A stretch of 64,000 nucleotides of DNA from Halobiforma lacisalsi AJ5 (lineage in GTDB: Archaea > Halobacteriota > Halobacteria > Halobacteriales > Natrialbaceae). This document shows positions 16,821-25,253 of the stretch, one piece after another; position 1 is the first letter of the stretch, and every line of letters starts with the position of its first letter. A program made the translations under genes and the position numbers. The notes under the pieces are model-generated. The model was not told the DNA's origin and ran no database searches. It saw only the letters and a program-made list of their open reading frames with translations. The stretch spans positions 1,674,001 through 1,738,000 of the forward strand of contig NZ_CP019285.1 of the NCBI RefSeq assembly GCF_000226975.2. The letters run 5' to 3'.

Positions 16821-18461
16821 CTAGGTTTTTCGATATCGATGCGTGAACGCGGCTACGAGCGCCGCCAGACCGATTCCGCCGAACACCAACGGCGTCGTCG
16901 TCCCGATCGTCTTCGACGTGGCACCGGCGAAGTCCAGTCTGGGTACCTGGTTGAGTGGACCGATATACCAGAGCAGCAAGTACGCGAGTTCGAACAGCCG
17001 TCGCGTTCCGGACCAGTACCCCAGGGCCTGTGCGAGAGACGGAGCAAAGAGGACGGCACCGATAAGAACGACGGCGCCGCCGGCTCCCGTGTCGGCCACC
17101 GCTGGCCAGAGGGAAACGCCGAAAAACGCCACGGCTACGATCACACCGGCGATCCACTCCGCGACGAGCTGGCCGTAGGGTTGCTTCGACGAGACGATAA
17201 ACGGCATCATCCGATGGCGACTCGGTCGACTCCCCATCGATGACCACAGGAAGATCGGCCACATTGCCGCGACCGTGACGGTCGCTTCCGTGGCGGCCGA
17301 GCCGGTGATCCCGACGATACCGATCACGGCTGCGCCGGCGTACCACCACCACGGCTGACCGCGGACCAGCAGCCGTAGTTCCTGCAGGACGAGCCGCCCG
17401 AGCCCCCCAGCGGTTCGGTCCGTGACAGGCGTCAGAGTCGTATCACCGACGTTCGCGACGGCGGCTTCCCCGCTCGAGTCGGACCGGATCGAGGGAACGC
17501 TGTGGCGGACTCGGGCGACGAGTCCCTTGCCGTCAGACGAGCTCTCGGAGTCGAACCGATCGTACGGCACGGCTGCAACGGCCGTCAGGACGAGTCCCAG
17601 CACGGCCAACCCGGTACGGTTCGCGTAGAACCAGAGTGGCCACGCGCTGCCGTCCCAGTGGAACCGAACGATCTCCGCGCTGGACGCCCCGGCGCCGAAA
17701 CTCGCTATCCCCGTACCGTCGTAGCCCGGCCACACCGAGCGCAACGCATCGTAGGTCAGGTCGGCGGTGACGAGCATTCCGATCGTGTCGCTGAGTCTGA
17801 GCCAGAGCGGTATTTCGGTTCGGGCGTACCCATCGGTCGTAGCCAAGACGGCCACCGTTGTGATCGTCGCTGCGAGGAAGTACGTCACGTTTCCGACCGT
17901 TCCACTGAACCGATCGGTCGACTGGAACAGCAGCGTGACCCCGGCGACCAAACAGCCGACCGGCACGCCGAGCAGGAATATCGGGCCGAGGATCCAGATC
18001 GGATCCGTCGTTCCCGTTCCGTGGATGAGGTGGTTGATGACTGCTGCGGTCCCGAGCGTTCCGAGTACGACGCCGACGTATCCGACGTGGCTGAGCCACT
18101 TCCCGAGGAGTAACTCCCGCGTGGAGATCCCCGTACTCGCGACGAGTCGATCGACGTCGGTCCGTTGATCGCGCTCGAGCGACCCGCCGAGGAGGTAGTA
18201 ACCGGTCAGAAAGAGGACCGTTGCGCCGGTCACGCCGGCGGTGAGGCCGACGTACGCCGACGTCGGTTCGCCGGTGTACTGGACCAACTGGTCGCCGCTC
18301 GAGTCTTGGTAGAAAATCTCGACGCTGCCGACGTTGACCAGATACCCGAGGTACGCGATTACGGCGAGGACGGCGAGTACCTTTCGGGACCGAATTCGTT
18401 GCCGGAAATCCGCCCGTCCGACGTGACTGATCCGGCGCCAGGGCTGTTTTCGGGCGTCCAT
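16821..18461 (-). CDS. ABC transporter permease, double-length
   Basis: The 546-residue protein carries about twelve transmembrane segments in two groups of six, so it is probably a fused pair of ABC-2-type permease halves. The first half starts with a cytoplasmic helix (WRRISHVGRADFRQRIRSRK) followed by a membrane segment. A loop of about 70 residues containing RHSVPSIRSDSSGEAAV separates the halves. It lies one base after the gene for its ATPase (18463-19338) and is probably translated from the same mRNA. Substrate is unknown. Confidence 0.85.
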   Translation of the reverse strand: MDARKQPWRRISHVGRADFRQRIRSRKVLAVLAVIAYLGYLVNVGSVEIFYQDSSGDQLVQYTGEPTSAYVGLTAGVTGATVLFLTGYYLLGGSLERDQRTDVDRLVASTGISTRELLLGKWLSHVGYVGVVLGTLGTAAVINHLIHGTGTTDPIWILGPIFLLGVPVGCLVAGVTLLFQSTDRFSGTVGNVTYFLAATITTVAVLATTDGYARTEIPLWLRLSDTIGMLVTADLTYDALRSVWPGYDGTGIASFGAGASSAEIVRFHWDGSAWPLWFYANRTGLAVLGLVLTAVAAVPYDRFDSESSSDGKGLVARVRHSVPSIRSDSSGEAAVANVGDTTLTPVTDRTAGGLGRLVLQELRLLVRGQPWWWYAGAAVIGIVGITGSAATEATVTVAAMWPIFLWSSMGSRPSRHRMMPFIVSSKQPYGQLVAEWIAGVIVAVAFFGVSLWPAVADTGAGGAVVLIGAVLFAPSLAQALGYWSGTRRLFELAYLLLWYIGPLNQVPRLDFAGATSKTIGTTTPLVFGGIGLAALVAAFTHRYRKT

Positions 18462-18462
18462 C

Positions 18463-19338
18463 CTACACCCCTCTCCCGATCCGATTGAGATAGGCGTCCT
18501 CGAGCGTCGGGGTGACTGACGTCGCGTCGGCGGTTGGCCGTTTGTCGGCGATCACCCTGACCCTAACGCCGTCGGATCGCTGGACCGTACTCGACACCTG
18601 GTACTGCTCCCGAACGCCCTCGAGATCGTCGCGGGGGACGAGGTACTCGTAGACCTTGCCGTCGGTGGCTTCGACGAGCGTCTCCGGGTCCGTGTGTGTC
18701 ACCAGTTCGCCGTCGTCGAGGACCGCCACCGTGTTCGCCGTCGCTTCGATGTCCGGCACGATATGCGTCGAGAGTACTACGACGCGATCGCTCGCGGTCG
18801 CCGAGATGACGTTCCGGAACCGGACTCGCTCTTCCGGATCGAGGCCGACCGTCGGTTCGTCGACCACCAGCAACTCCGGATCGTTCACGAGCGCCTGTGC
18901 GATGCCGACCCGCTGACGCATTCCGCCGGAGAACGTCCGGAGCCTGTCGTTCCGGACGTGCTCGAGGTTCGTCAGCGAGAGTAACTCGTCGATCCGGGCG
19001 TCGGAGGTTTCCCGGTCGAGCCCCCGTAGGGCGGCGATGTACTCGAGGAACTCCTCGGCGGTGAGGTCGGGATAGACGCCGAAACTCTGGGGCAGATAGC
19101 CCAGATGGTCGCGGACCGCCGACGGCAGCTCGACGATGTCGGTGCCGTTCCAGTAGGCGGTGCCAGTCGTCGGCTTCGAGACGGTGGTGATGATCCGCAT
19201 CAACGTCGACTTCCCGGCCCCGTTCGGACCGAGCAGGCCGTGGATCCCTTCCTCGAGTTCGAGATCAATTCCCCGCACCCCCCAGATCTCGTCGGTATAT
19301 CGCTTGCCGACGTCTTCCAGATTCAGTCGTACGCTCAT
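18463..19338 (-). CDS. ABC transporter ATP-binding protein
   Basis: The 291-residue protein contains Walker A GPNGAGKSTLM, the signature FSGGMRQRVGIAQAL, Walker B LLVVDEPTVGLD and H-loop His in STHIVPDIEA. The C-terminal 80 residues bind or regulate the partner permease. I selected the ATG at 19338 (MSVRLNLEDVG), since the preceding 22 residues are not family-like. AT-rich stretches at about 19371-19379 and 19415-19422 could serve as promoters. The protein pairs with the permease directly downstream. Confidence 0.9.
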   Translation of the reverse strand: MSVRLNLEDVGKRYTDEIWGVRGIDLELEEGIHGLLGPNGAGKSTLMRIITTVSKPTTGTAYWNGTDIVELPSAVRDHLGYLPQSFGVYPDLTAEEFLEYIAALRGLDRETSDARIDELLSLTNLEHVRNDRLRTFSGGMRQRVGIAQALVNDPELLVVDEPTVGLDPEERVRFRNVISATASDRVVVLSTHIVPDIEATANTVAVLDDGELVTHTDPETLVEATDGKVYEYLVPRDDLEGVREQYQVSSTVQRSDGVRVRVIADKRPTADATSVTPTLEDAYLNRIGRGV

Positions 19339-19478
19339 CTGTCGGTACTGACGGCAACGAAGCAGAGGTGAATATAGGGGAAGAGTAGTCTTCCAGTCCG
19401 ACAACTGTCCGAAATGATTAAATAGGTCGATTATCCGAGGCGTCCCCTTGGTTCGGCGGGCGTCGTGGTTCCCGGGAA

Positions 19479-19486
19479 TTTTATGG
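19479..19486 (+). promoter_or_regulatory. TATA box for the Sensor-domain gene at 19513
   Basis: TTTTATGG lies 27-34 bases before the ATG at 19513. It overlaps the upstream in-frame start candidate at 19483 and supports 19513 as the true, leaderless start. Confidence 0.5.
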
Positions 19487-19512
19487 TTCCACGGCAGGCA
19501 GTCACGCTCGAG

Positions 19513-20286
19513 ATGGCACGGTCGGCAGCTACCGCGTCCGACGACCGAGTCGAACGGTTCGGGGGGCGTCTCGGGTGGTTCGTCTCGGTCCCGTTCGAGC
19601 GGCGAACGTACCTTAACCTGGCGTACCTGCTGCTCGCGTTCCCGCTAGGGCTTGCGTACTTCGTGTTCGTGACGATCGGCGTCTCCCTCGGGCTCGGACT
19701 CACGATCGTCCTGGTCGGGATCCCGATCCTCGCGTTCACGCTCGCAGTTGGACTCGCGCTCGCGGGGTTCGAGCGCTGGCTGACCGCAGCCATGCTCGAC
19801 GTGGAAATCGAACCCCGGACGGACCTCTCCGGCGAGCGACGACGGGACCAGTTCGTCTCCCTGGTAACGGACCGCAAGACCTGGTCCTCGCTGCTGTACC
19901 TCCCCGCGAAGTTCGTCGTCGGGCTGGCGGGGTTCGTCGTCGCGACGACGGGCCTGTCGACGGGTCTGAGCATGCTCGTGCTCCCGCTGTACTACGACCG
20001 GCCGGGGCTGTACGTCGGGCTCGTTCCCGATCGGGCGCCCGAAATCAGCCAGACGCTGTATCTCGGGTGGAACTACCTGCTCGTCGGCTTCGATGCAGTG
20101 TTTACGTTCGGGCACTGGAAAATCACGACGCTGCCCCGGGCGGTCGCCGCCGCGGGGGTCGGCCTGTTGCTCCTGCTCGTGACGCTGCACGTCCTGAACG
20201 CGTTTGCCCGCGTCTCCGGCTGGTTCGCCCGCGTGATGCTCGAGGACGGATACGATCCGTTCGCCGTGGTCCGCCGGTCGCTGTAG
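19513..20286 (+). CDS. Membrane protein with Sensor domain, second paralogue
   Basis: The 257-residue protein begins with a polar segment, then RRTYLNLAYLLLAFPLGLAYF, the hallmark of the Sensor domain, and continues with paired transmembrane helices and the segment MLVLPLYYDRPGLYVG. It is longer than the paralogue at 14891-15550 but has the same architecture and the same final arrangement of an amphipathic helix after the last membrane span. No kinase domain is fused. It is divergent from the ABC transporter operon and convergent with the DUF6293 regulator. Confidence 0.75.
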   Translation: MARSAATASDDRVERFGGRLGWFVSVPFERRTYLNLAYLLLAFPLGLAYFVFVTIGVSLGLGLTIVLVGIPILAFTLAVGLALAGFERWLTAAMLDVEIEPRTDLSGERRRDQFVSLVTDRKTWSSLLYLPAKFVVGLAGFVVATTGLSTGLSMLVLPLYYDRPGLYVGLVPDRAPEISQTLYLGWNYLLVGFDAVFTFGHWKITTLPRAVAAAGVGLLLLLVTLHVLNAFARVSGWFARVMLEDGYDPFAVVRRSL

Positions 20287-20295
20287 CGGCCCCGG

Positions 20296-21234
20296 CTACG
20301 ATCCCGTCTCGTCGCCGCTCTCGAGGTCGAGCGACTCCTCCGAGTCCGAGTGGGCCCGCACCCACAGTTCGCCGATCCGGGAGAGCCTGGTCCGGTAGGA
20401 CTTCCCGCGTTCCTCGCGCTCGATGTAGCCCTTCCCGCCTGGGCCCAGGCGGTCGACGTTGTAGATCACCTTCGAGCGGAAGCTGTCGGTGTACTCCTCG
20501 TTGAGTTCGCGGGCGAGCGACTCCGCCAGCTCGGAGACGGAAGCGAACTCGCCGTCCTCGCCCAGTTTGTAGAGGATGAGTTCCTCGAAGGGTTTGACGT
20601 TCGAGAAGGAGGCGACCGGCAGTTCGACGATGTGGCTGCCGTCGATCTCCTTCGCGCCGATCGTGGTCCCCCGCTCGTCGAACTCGGCCAGCAGGTCCCG
20701 CGCGCTCTCGAGACGGGTCTCGACGCGGTCGTCCTCGAGGGTGTCGCCTTCGAGCGCTGCGAGGTCCTCGAGCAGACCGATCTGCTCGCGCAGTTCCTCG
20801 GCCAGTTCCGTCTCGAGGTACTTCTCGGGGGCGGTGTAGTAGGTGTGGATCGCCTCGCGGTCGTCTTCGCGTTCGACCATCAGGGAGTTGGCCGCGGTCG
20901 CGAACGCGAAGCTCACGGTCCGGGGCATCGCGGCGACGTTGACCCAGACGTCGTTGCCGCGATCGAGTTCGGCGGTGATGAGGTCGTAGGCCTGTTCGAA
21001 CGCCTCGTCGTAGTCGTAGACGTCCTCGAGGACGAACCGCTCGGTGCTCGCGCCCAGGAGGTTCCGGAAGTCGGTCTCGAGTTTCTCCGAGAGGTGCTGG
21101 GAGTACTCGACGTTGGCCTCGCTCCCGATGGCTCCCTCGAGCAGGATGACCCGGTCGACGTCGATCTGATCGCGCACGAGGGGAGCGATCAGCCGGTCGT
21201 AGTCGAACCCGACCGGAACGATGTGCGTTTGCAT
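20296..21234 (-). CDS. HFX_2341/DUF6293-family regulator
   Basis: The 312-residue soluble protein has two parts. Residues 1-150 form a Rossmann-like alpha/beta domain starting MQTHIVPVGFDYDRLIAPL, with the segment DVWVNVAAMPRTVSFAFATA in the middle; this layout resembles CARF-type ligand-sensing domains. The C-terminal 110 residues are helical with a winged-helix pattern (VSELAESLARELNEEY, then KVIYNVDRLG and GYIEREERGKSYRTRLS). I recall the family as annotated DUF6293 or HFX_2341. No CRISPR genes are in the window. It is likely a ligand-responsive transcription factor; targets are unknown. Confidence 0.75.
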   Translation of the reverse strand: MQTHIVPVGFDYDRLIAPLVRDQIDVDRVILLEGAIGSEANVEYSQHLSEKLETDFRNLLGASTERFVLEDVYDYDEAFEQAYDLITAELDRGNDVWVNVAAMPRTVSFAFATAANSLMVEREDDREAIHTYYTAPEKYLETELAEELREQIGLLEDLAALEGDTLEDDRVETRLESARDLLAEFDERGTTIGAKEIDGSHIVELPVASFSNVKPFEELILYKLGEDGEFASVSELAESLARELNEEYTDSFRSKVIYNVDRLGPGGKGYIEREERGKSYRTRLSRIGELWVRAHSDSEESLDLESGDETGS

Positions 21235-21312
21235 ACGCCCGGATTGGAGCGTCCGACTCCTAACAGTATTGATCGAGGTGACTGTTTCGCTCGAGTCGGT
21301 GACGGAGGGTCG

Positions 21313-22008
21313 TTACGCCTCGAGGTTCCGGATCAGCGCGGCGACCGTTTCGCGGTCGCGGTCGGGGTCGAGATCGAACTCGAGGTCGCGGTCCGGACCC
21401 CGGCGGTCGGAACTGGACTCGTCCTCCGGGTTCTCGCTTCCGTCCCCGTCCGCGAGCGACTCGGGCGGCCCGGACTCGAGGTCGCTCCCATCGCCGTCGG
21501 GAGAGAGCGGGACCGTCCCGCCGGCCATTCCGTAACTGCGCTCGGTGGGCCAGACCGCGACGTGGGCCTCCGCGGGGAGTGCGGTCGCGGCTTCCCCGTC
21601 GTCCCCGGACTCGAGCGGGTACGAGGCGTCGAGCACGTACCACTTCCCGGCAGCCCCGTTGGGCGCCTCGAACTCGAGGGTGTCCCGCGTCCGCTCGACG
21701 ACCAGGCCTTCGTTCTCGATGGTATCGACGAACTGCGATTTCGCGGTGGGCGCGGCCATCGAGAACACCGACGCGGGCGAGACGCCGACCGACGGCAGCG
21801 GCGGCGAGAAGGTCATCTCCACCGTAAACAGCGAGCGAAGCGGAACGTCGCTCGGGCCCGCATCGATCCTCGTGGGGCCTGCCCCGTCGGTGGGTTCGTA
21901 CAGCGTCGTCTCCGCGGTGATCGTGGCCATCATCACGGTCGTCTCGGCGGTTCGAGTGCCGACCCGCTGCCACGCGTCGGAAAGCGACTCCGGAAGATCG
22001 AGGGCCAT
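21313..22008 (-). CDS. Conserved haloarchaeal hypothetical protein
   Basis: The 231-residue protein has no signal peptide or membrane span. The N-terminal 160 residues alternate strands and helices (DAWQRVGTRTAETTVMMATI, then a strand-rich segment with FSPPLPS), while the last 70 residues are an Asp/Glu/Ser-rich disordered tail ending in a short helix. The ATG at 22008 precedes the first plausible helix (ALDLPESLSDAW). It lies between the DUF6293 regulator and the SSS symporter, all on the minus strand but with separate gaps, so operon membership is uncertain. I do not recognise a function. Confidence 0.65.
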   Translation of the reverse strand: MALDLPESLSDAWQRVGTRTAETTVMMATITAETTLYEPTDGAGPTRIDAGPSDVPLRSLFTVEMTFSPPLPSVGVSPASVFSMAAPTAKSQFVDTIENEGLVVERTRDTLEFEAPNGAAGKWYVLDASYPLESGDDGEAATALPAEAHVAVWPTERSYGMAGGTVPLSPDGDGSDLESGPPESLADGDGSENPEDESSSDRRGPDRDLEFDLDPDRDRETVAALIRNLEA

Positions 22009-22133
22009 CGGTTCTCGGCTCCCCCTACGCGAGGCGTGCTTTTCGGTGTGTTGCTCCCCGCCGATCCCGGTCACCGGGCTCGAGCGGACACGATCTCCTC
22101 GCGGGAGCCGGGAAATCGGTACAGCGGCCCGTC

Positions 22134-23687
22134 TCAGTCCGCGCCGAGCCCCTCGAAGTAGATCGCCCGCCGCTCGTCGGCTGCGGGCGTGGTCACCAGC
22201 GAGACACCGACGGTGACGACGAGGCCGACGCCCATCCCGACGATGCCGGCGGACCACCCGAGGTAGGACCCCTGGAAGACAGCCGTGACGACCGCGATCA
22301 GGGCCGGCGCGACCTCGCCGACGACCGGGACGAGCCCGACGACCTCGAGGCCGCCGACGATCGTTCCGACGAAGAGGTTCGCGAGGTAGAACCCCTGGCT
22401 GGCGGCGATCCCGGCGGTGATCCCCGCCCGGGTCGTCCTCCGCCAGTAGAGCGCGACGAGCACCGGCAGGGCGAGCTGCGCGAAGCCGCTAAAGGCCGCG
22501 TCGCCGAGTTCGAACAGCGTCGCGGGCTCGAGCAGACTGCCGAGGAACGCCGCCGTCGCGAAGACGACGACGCCGGCGCGGGCGATCAGGTCCTCGCGCC
22601 GGGCCGAGGCGTCGCGCTCGAGGTACGGGCGGTAGATGTCACGGGTGAAGTACGACGACCCCGAGAGCAGCATCGAGTCCGAGGAGGACATCATCGCGGC
22701 CATCGCGCCCGCGATGACCAGCGCGGCGAACCAGATCGGCGTGTACTCGGCGAGTACCGCCGGGAGGACGTTCCCGCCTTCGGGAACCGTCACGTCGAGC
22801 CCCCGGGCCCACGCGCCGAGCATGAACGCGGGCACGAACAGCGCCACGCAGAGGATCGGCCACAGCGCGAACGACCGCTTGAGCACCGTCCGCGAACCGG
22901 CCGCGAAGAACCGCTGGTTGACCTGCGGAAACATCGCCACCCCGAAGGCGATCACGATCGCCGTCGAGAGCATCCACTGTGGCGTGTAGTGGTCGCTGCC
23001 GAGCGCGAGGTACTGGGCCGCCTCGGCCTCCAGCGCGGCGGGCGCCGCCCGCGGCCCGCCGACCGCGGCGAGCACCCAGACCATCGCGATCCAGGTGGTG
23101 ACGAGCATGAACAGCCCCTGCAGCGTGTCGGTCCAGGCGATCCCCCGCATCCCGGCGACGACGACGTAGAGGATCATGAACGCCGTGATCAGTCCCGCGC
23201 CGGCGGCGTACGGGACCGTTCCGTCCGTCAGCGCCTCGAGCGCGGTGCCCGCGCCGGCCTGCTGGAGCATGACGTAGGGGAACAGCCACAGCAGGCTGAT
23301 GCCGGCGACCAGGCCGCGCAGCCGCGTCGAGGCGAACCGGTCGCCGAGCATCTCCCCGAGGGTGACGTAGCCGTGCTCCCGTCCGAGGAGCCACTGCTTG
23401 TAGCCGACGACGTACCAGAGGATCGCGAAGATGATCCCGTCCATCAGCCCCATGACGAGCACCCACTCGGGACCCTGGCGGTAGGCGACGTTCGGCCCGG
23501 CGAAGAACGTAAACGCTGACAACAGTGTCGCGAACGTCGTAAAGAGAAGGACGACGGTACCCAGGGTCCGACTCGCCAGATAGAAGTCCTCGGCCGTCCG
23601 GTCGGTCAGCCGGTAGGCTACCAGGCCGACCGCGAGCGCGAGCAGGAGGTAGCCGACGATGATCCCCAACTGGAGCGTCGCGCTCAC
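22134..23687 (-). CDS. Sodium:solute symporter (SSS family)
   Basis: The 517-residue protein has about thirteen transmembrane helices and SSS signatures: the N-terminal TAEDFYLASRTLG, the region SAFTFFAGPNVAYRQGPEW, and the later SSSDSMLLSGSSYFTRDIYRPYL, where Ser and Asp contribute to the Na2 site in family members. It would import a small carboxylate, amino acid or similar solute with Na+. The start overlaps the stop of the upstream DUF3311 gene as ATGA, a pairing known for monocarboxylate and pantothenate-like SSS transporters. Confidence 0.9.
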   Translation of the reverse strand: MSATLQLGIIVGYLLLALAVGLVAYRLTDRTAEDFYLASRTLGTVVLLFTTFATLLSAFTFFAGPNVAYRQGPEWVLVMGLMDGIIFAILWYVVGYKQWLLGREHGYVTLGEMLGDRFASTRLRGLVAGISLLWLFPYVMLQQAGAGTALEALTDGTVPYAAGAGLITAFMILYVVVAGMRGIAWTDTLQGLFMLVTTWIAMVWVLAAVGGPRAAPAALEAEAAQYLALGSDHYTPQWMLSTAIVIAFGVAMFPQVNQRFFAAGSRTVLKRSFALWPILCVALFVPAFMLGAWARGLDVTVPEGGNVLPAVLAEYTPIWFAALVIAGAMAAMMSSSDSMLLSGSSYFTRDIYRPYLERDASARREDLIARAGVVVFATAAFLGSLLEPATLFELGDAAFSGFAQLALPVLVALYWRRTTRAGITAGIAASQGFYLANLFVGTIVGGLEVVGLVPVVGEVAPALIAVVTAVFQGSYLGWSAGIVGMGVGLVVTVGVSLVTTPAADERRAIYFEGLGAD

Positions 23688-23917
23688 GGCGACTCACCCC
23701 CGACCGTTCCACCGTCGGTTTCGATGCCGATACCCCACGCACGTCTGGCGAAGTAGTGGAACACGACCGCCGCGAGCAGCATCCATCCGACGTGCCACCA
23801 GAGCCACAGCGGGACGCCGACGACCGTCGTCGCGGTTCCCCAGAGGAACCACGGGATCGCGAGCCCCGAGAGGACGATCGCGACGGCGGTCCAGCCGACG
23901 AGTTCCAGGCGACGCAT
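23684..23917 (-). CDS. DUF3311 small membrane protein, SSS partner
   Basis: The 77-residue protein has two transmembrane helices with the typical phrase IPWFLWGTATTVVGVPLWLWWHVGW between and within them. DUF3311 proteins are commonly encoded directly before SSS symporters and are thought to be small accessory subunits. The ATG at 23917 gives the usual family length; the longer frame to 23959 adds unlike sequence. Its last four bases overlap the symporter start. Confidence 0.8.
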   Translation of the reverse strand: MRRLELVGWTAVAIVLSGLAIPWFLWGTATTVVGVPLWLWWHVGWMLLAAVVFHYFARRAWGIGIETDGGTVGGESP

Positions 23918-24174
23918 GTTCGGAGGTTCGAGCCGACGTTGGTAACTGTTTCCCTTCAACCCAGACTATCGAAGACTATCTCCCATCGATCGGTCGCTCT
24001 CGAGATCGATCACGAAACGCCCGCCGAAGACGCCGAGAAACAGTCCCTTTCGTCACAGTGCCGGTGAGACGCAGCCTCGAGGCTTCTCGGGCCGTTTCTC
24101 GGCAAGCTAAAACCGCTCTTTCAGGTAGGAAAAGGAGTATAAGTGTTGGAGAGAAAACGAGTAGCGAATCCCAT

Positions 24175-25101
24175 ATGGCCCGTCTGTTTCCCTTCCGCTC
24201 GGAGACGTCCCCGCAGGAAGGGGCACCTCGCGTCGTCGACCTCGAGGGGGAGGACGCCGACGCGGTCTTTAGCGCCCTCTCCTCGACGACCGCCCGGGAG
24301 ATCTACTCGCAACTCGACGACCAGCCCGGAACGCCCAGCGACGTCGCCGACGCGATCGACTCCTCGATCCAGAACGTTCGGTACCACCTCGAGAACTTAG
24401 AGGAGGCCGGCCTCGTCGAGGTCGTCGACACCTGGTACTCCTCGCGGGGGAACGAAATGAGCGTTTACGCGACGACCGACGGCCCGCTGATCGTCACCAG
24501 CGACGAGTCCAAAGCGAGTCAGTTGAAATCGGCGATCTCGCGGCTGATCGGCGGTATCGGAGCGCTAGCCGGCGGTAGTCTCCTCGTCCAGTACGGGCTC
24601 TCGAACTGGCTGATGCCCGGCCAGCGGGCGCGACCCGAAGGCGGTGCCGGCGGCGACGCAGCGGCCGTCGACGACCAGGCATCGGGCGACGAGTCGGCGG
24701 ACAGATGGAACGGCGAAGCGGATGCCGATGCTGAAGCCGACGCCGACGGTGAGGCCGGAACTGACGACGCCGGCGACGACGTCGGCATCACGTCCCAGGA
24801 GGACGGCGCGGACGAAACCGAGGACGCCGAAGCCACCGGGGACAGTGGCGACATGGATGCGGCGGATGCACCCGATGCGGACGCGGACGCCGGCGGCGAT
24901 CCGGACGTCTACGCGGACGACCCCGGAGCCTACAACGTCGACGATCCCGGCGTGTACGACGTCGACGCCGTCGCCGACGGCGGTGCGGACGCCATCTTCA
25001 ACACGATCCCGCCGGGCGCGCTGTTCTTCCTCGGCGGACTCGTCGTGTTGCTCGCGGTGACCTGCTACTGGTACTGGTACCGGTACCGGCCGATGCACTG
25101 A
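24175..25101 (+). CDS. Membrane-anchored winged-helix regulator
   Basis: The 308-residue protein has an N-terminal ArsR-like DNA-binding domain (residues about 25-105: DAVFSALSSTTAREIYSQL, recognition region SSIQNVRYHLENLEEAGLVE). A moderately hydrophobic stretch follows (LIGGIGALAGGSLLVQYGL), then about 115 residues of Asp/Ala/Gly/Glu-rich low complexity, and a final membrane helix (ALFFLGGLVVLLAVTCYWYWY) before a short basic tail. The design suggests a transcription factor tethered to the membrane. A TATA-like AGTATAAG at about 24136-24143 gives a short leader. It is divergent from the DUF3311/SSS operon. Confidence 0.8.
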   Translation: MARLFPFRSETSPQEGAPRVVDLEGEDADAVFSALSSTTAREIYSQLDDQPGTPSDVADAIDSSIQNVRYHLENLEEAGLVEVVDTWYSSRGNEMSVYATTDGPLIVTSDESKASQLKSAISRLIGGIGALAGGSLLVQYGLSNWLMPGQRARPEGGAGGDAAAVDDQASGDESADRWNGEADADAEADADGEAGTDDAGDDVGITSQEDGADETEDAEATGDSGDMDAADAPDADADAGGDPDVYADDPGAYNVDDPGVYDVDAVADGGADAIFNTIPPGALFFLGGLVVLLAVTCYWYWYRYRPMH

Positions 25102-25183
25102 CAGATCGACCCCGTCGGACGACCCGACGCCTCGAGCGCGAATTTCCCCGGATGTCAACAGCTATTTGCCCGTCACGATTCTA

Positions 25184-25194
25184 TCTTACATAAA
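25184..25194 (+). promoter_or_regulatory. Candidate promoter of dnaG
   Basis: The AT-rich run around CTTACATAAAC is the only such stretch in the 150 bases before dnaG. It would place transcription start about 40 bases before the ATG at 25254, i.e. a transcript with a short leader. Confidence 0.35.
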
Positions 25195-25253
25195 CCGATC
25201 TCGCGCGCGACCGCGCCTCTCGCGTCGCTGCCCCTCTCGGGGACGGATCTCCA

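Noticed and set aside
20350-22161. 603-codon plus-strand frame opposite the DUF6293 gene and the gene at 21313-22008
   Set aside because: It crosses two minus-strand genes and the gap between them and shows no domain; shadow of acidic genes.
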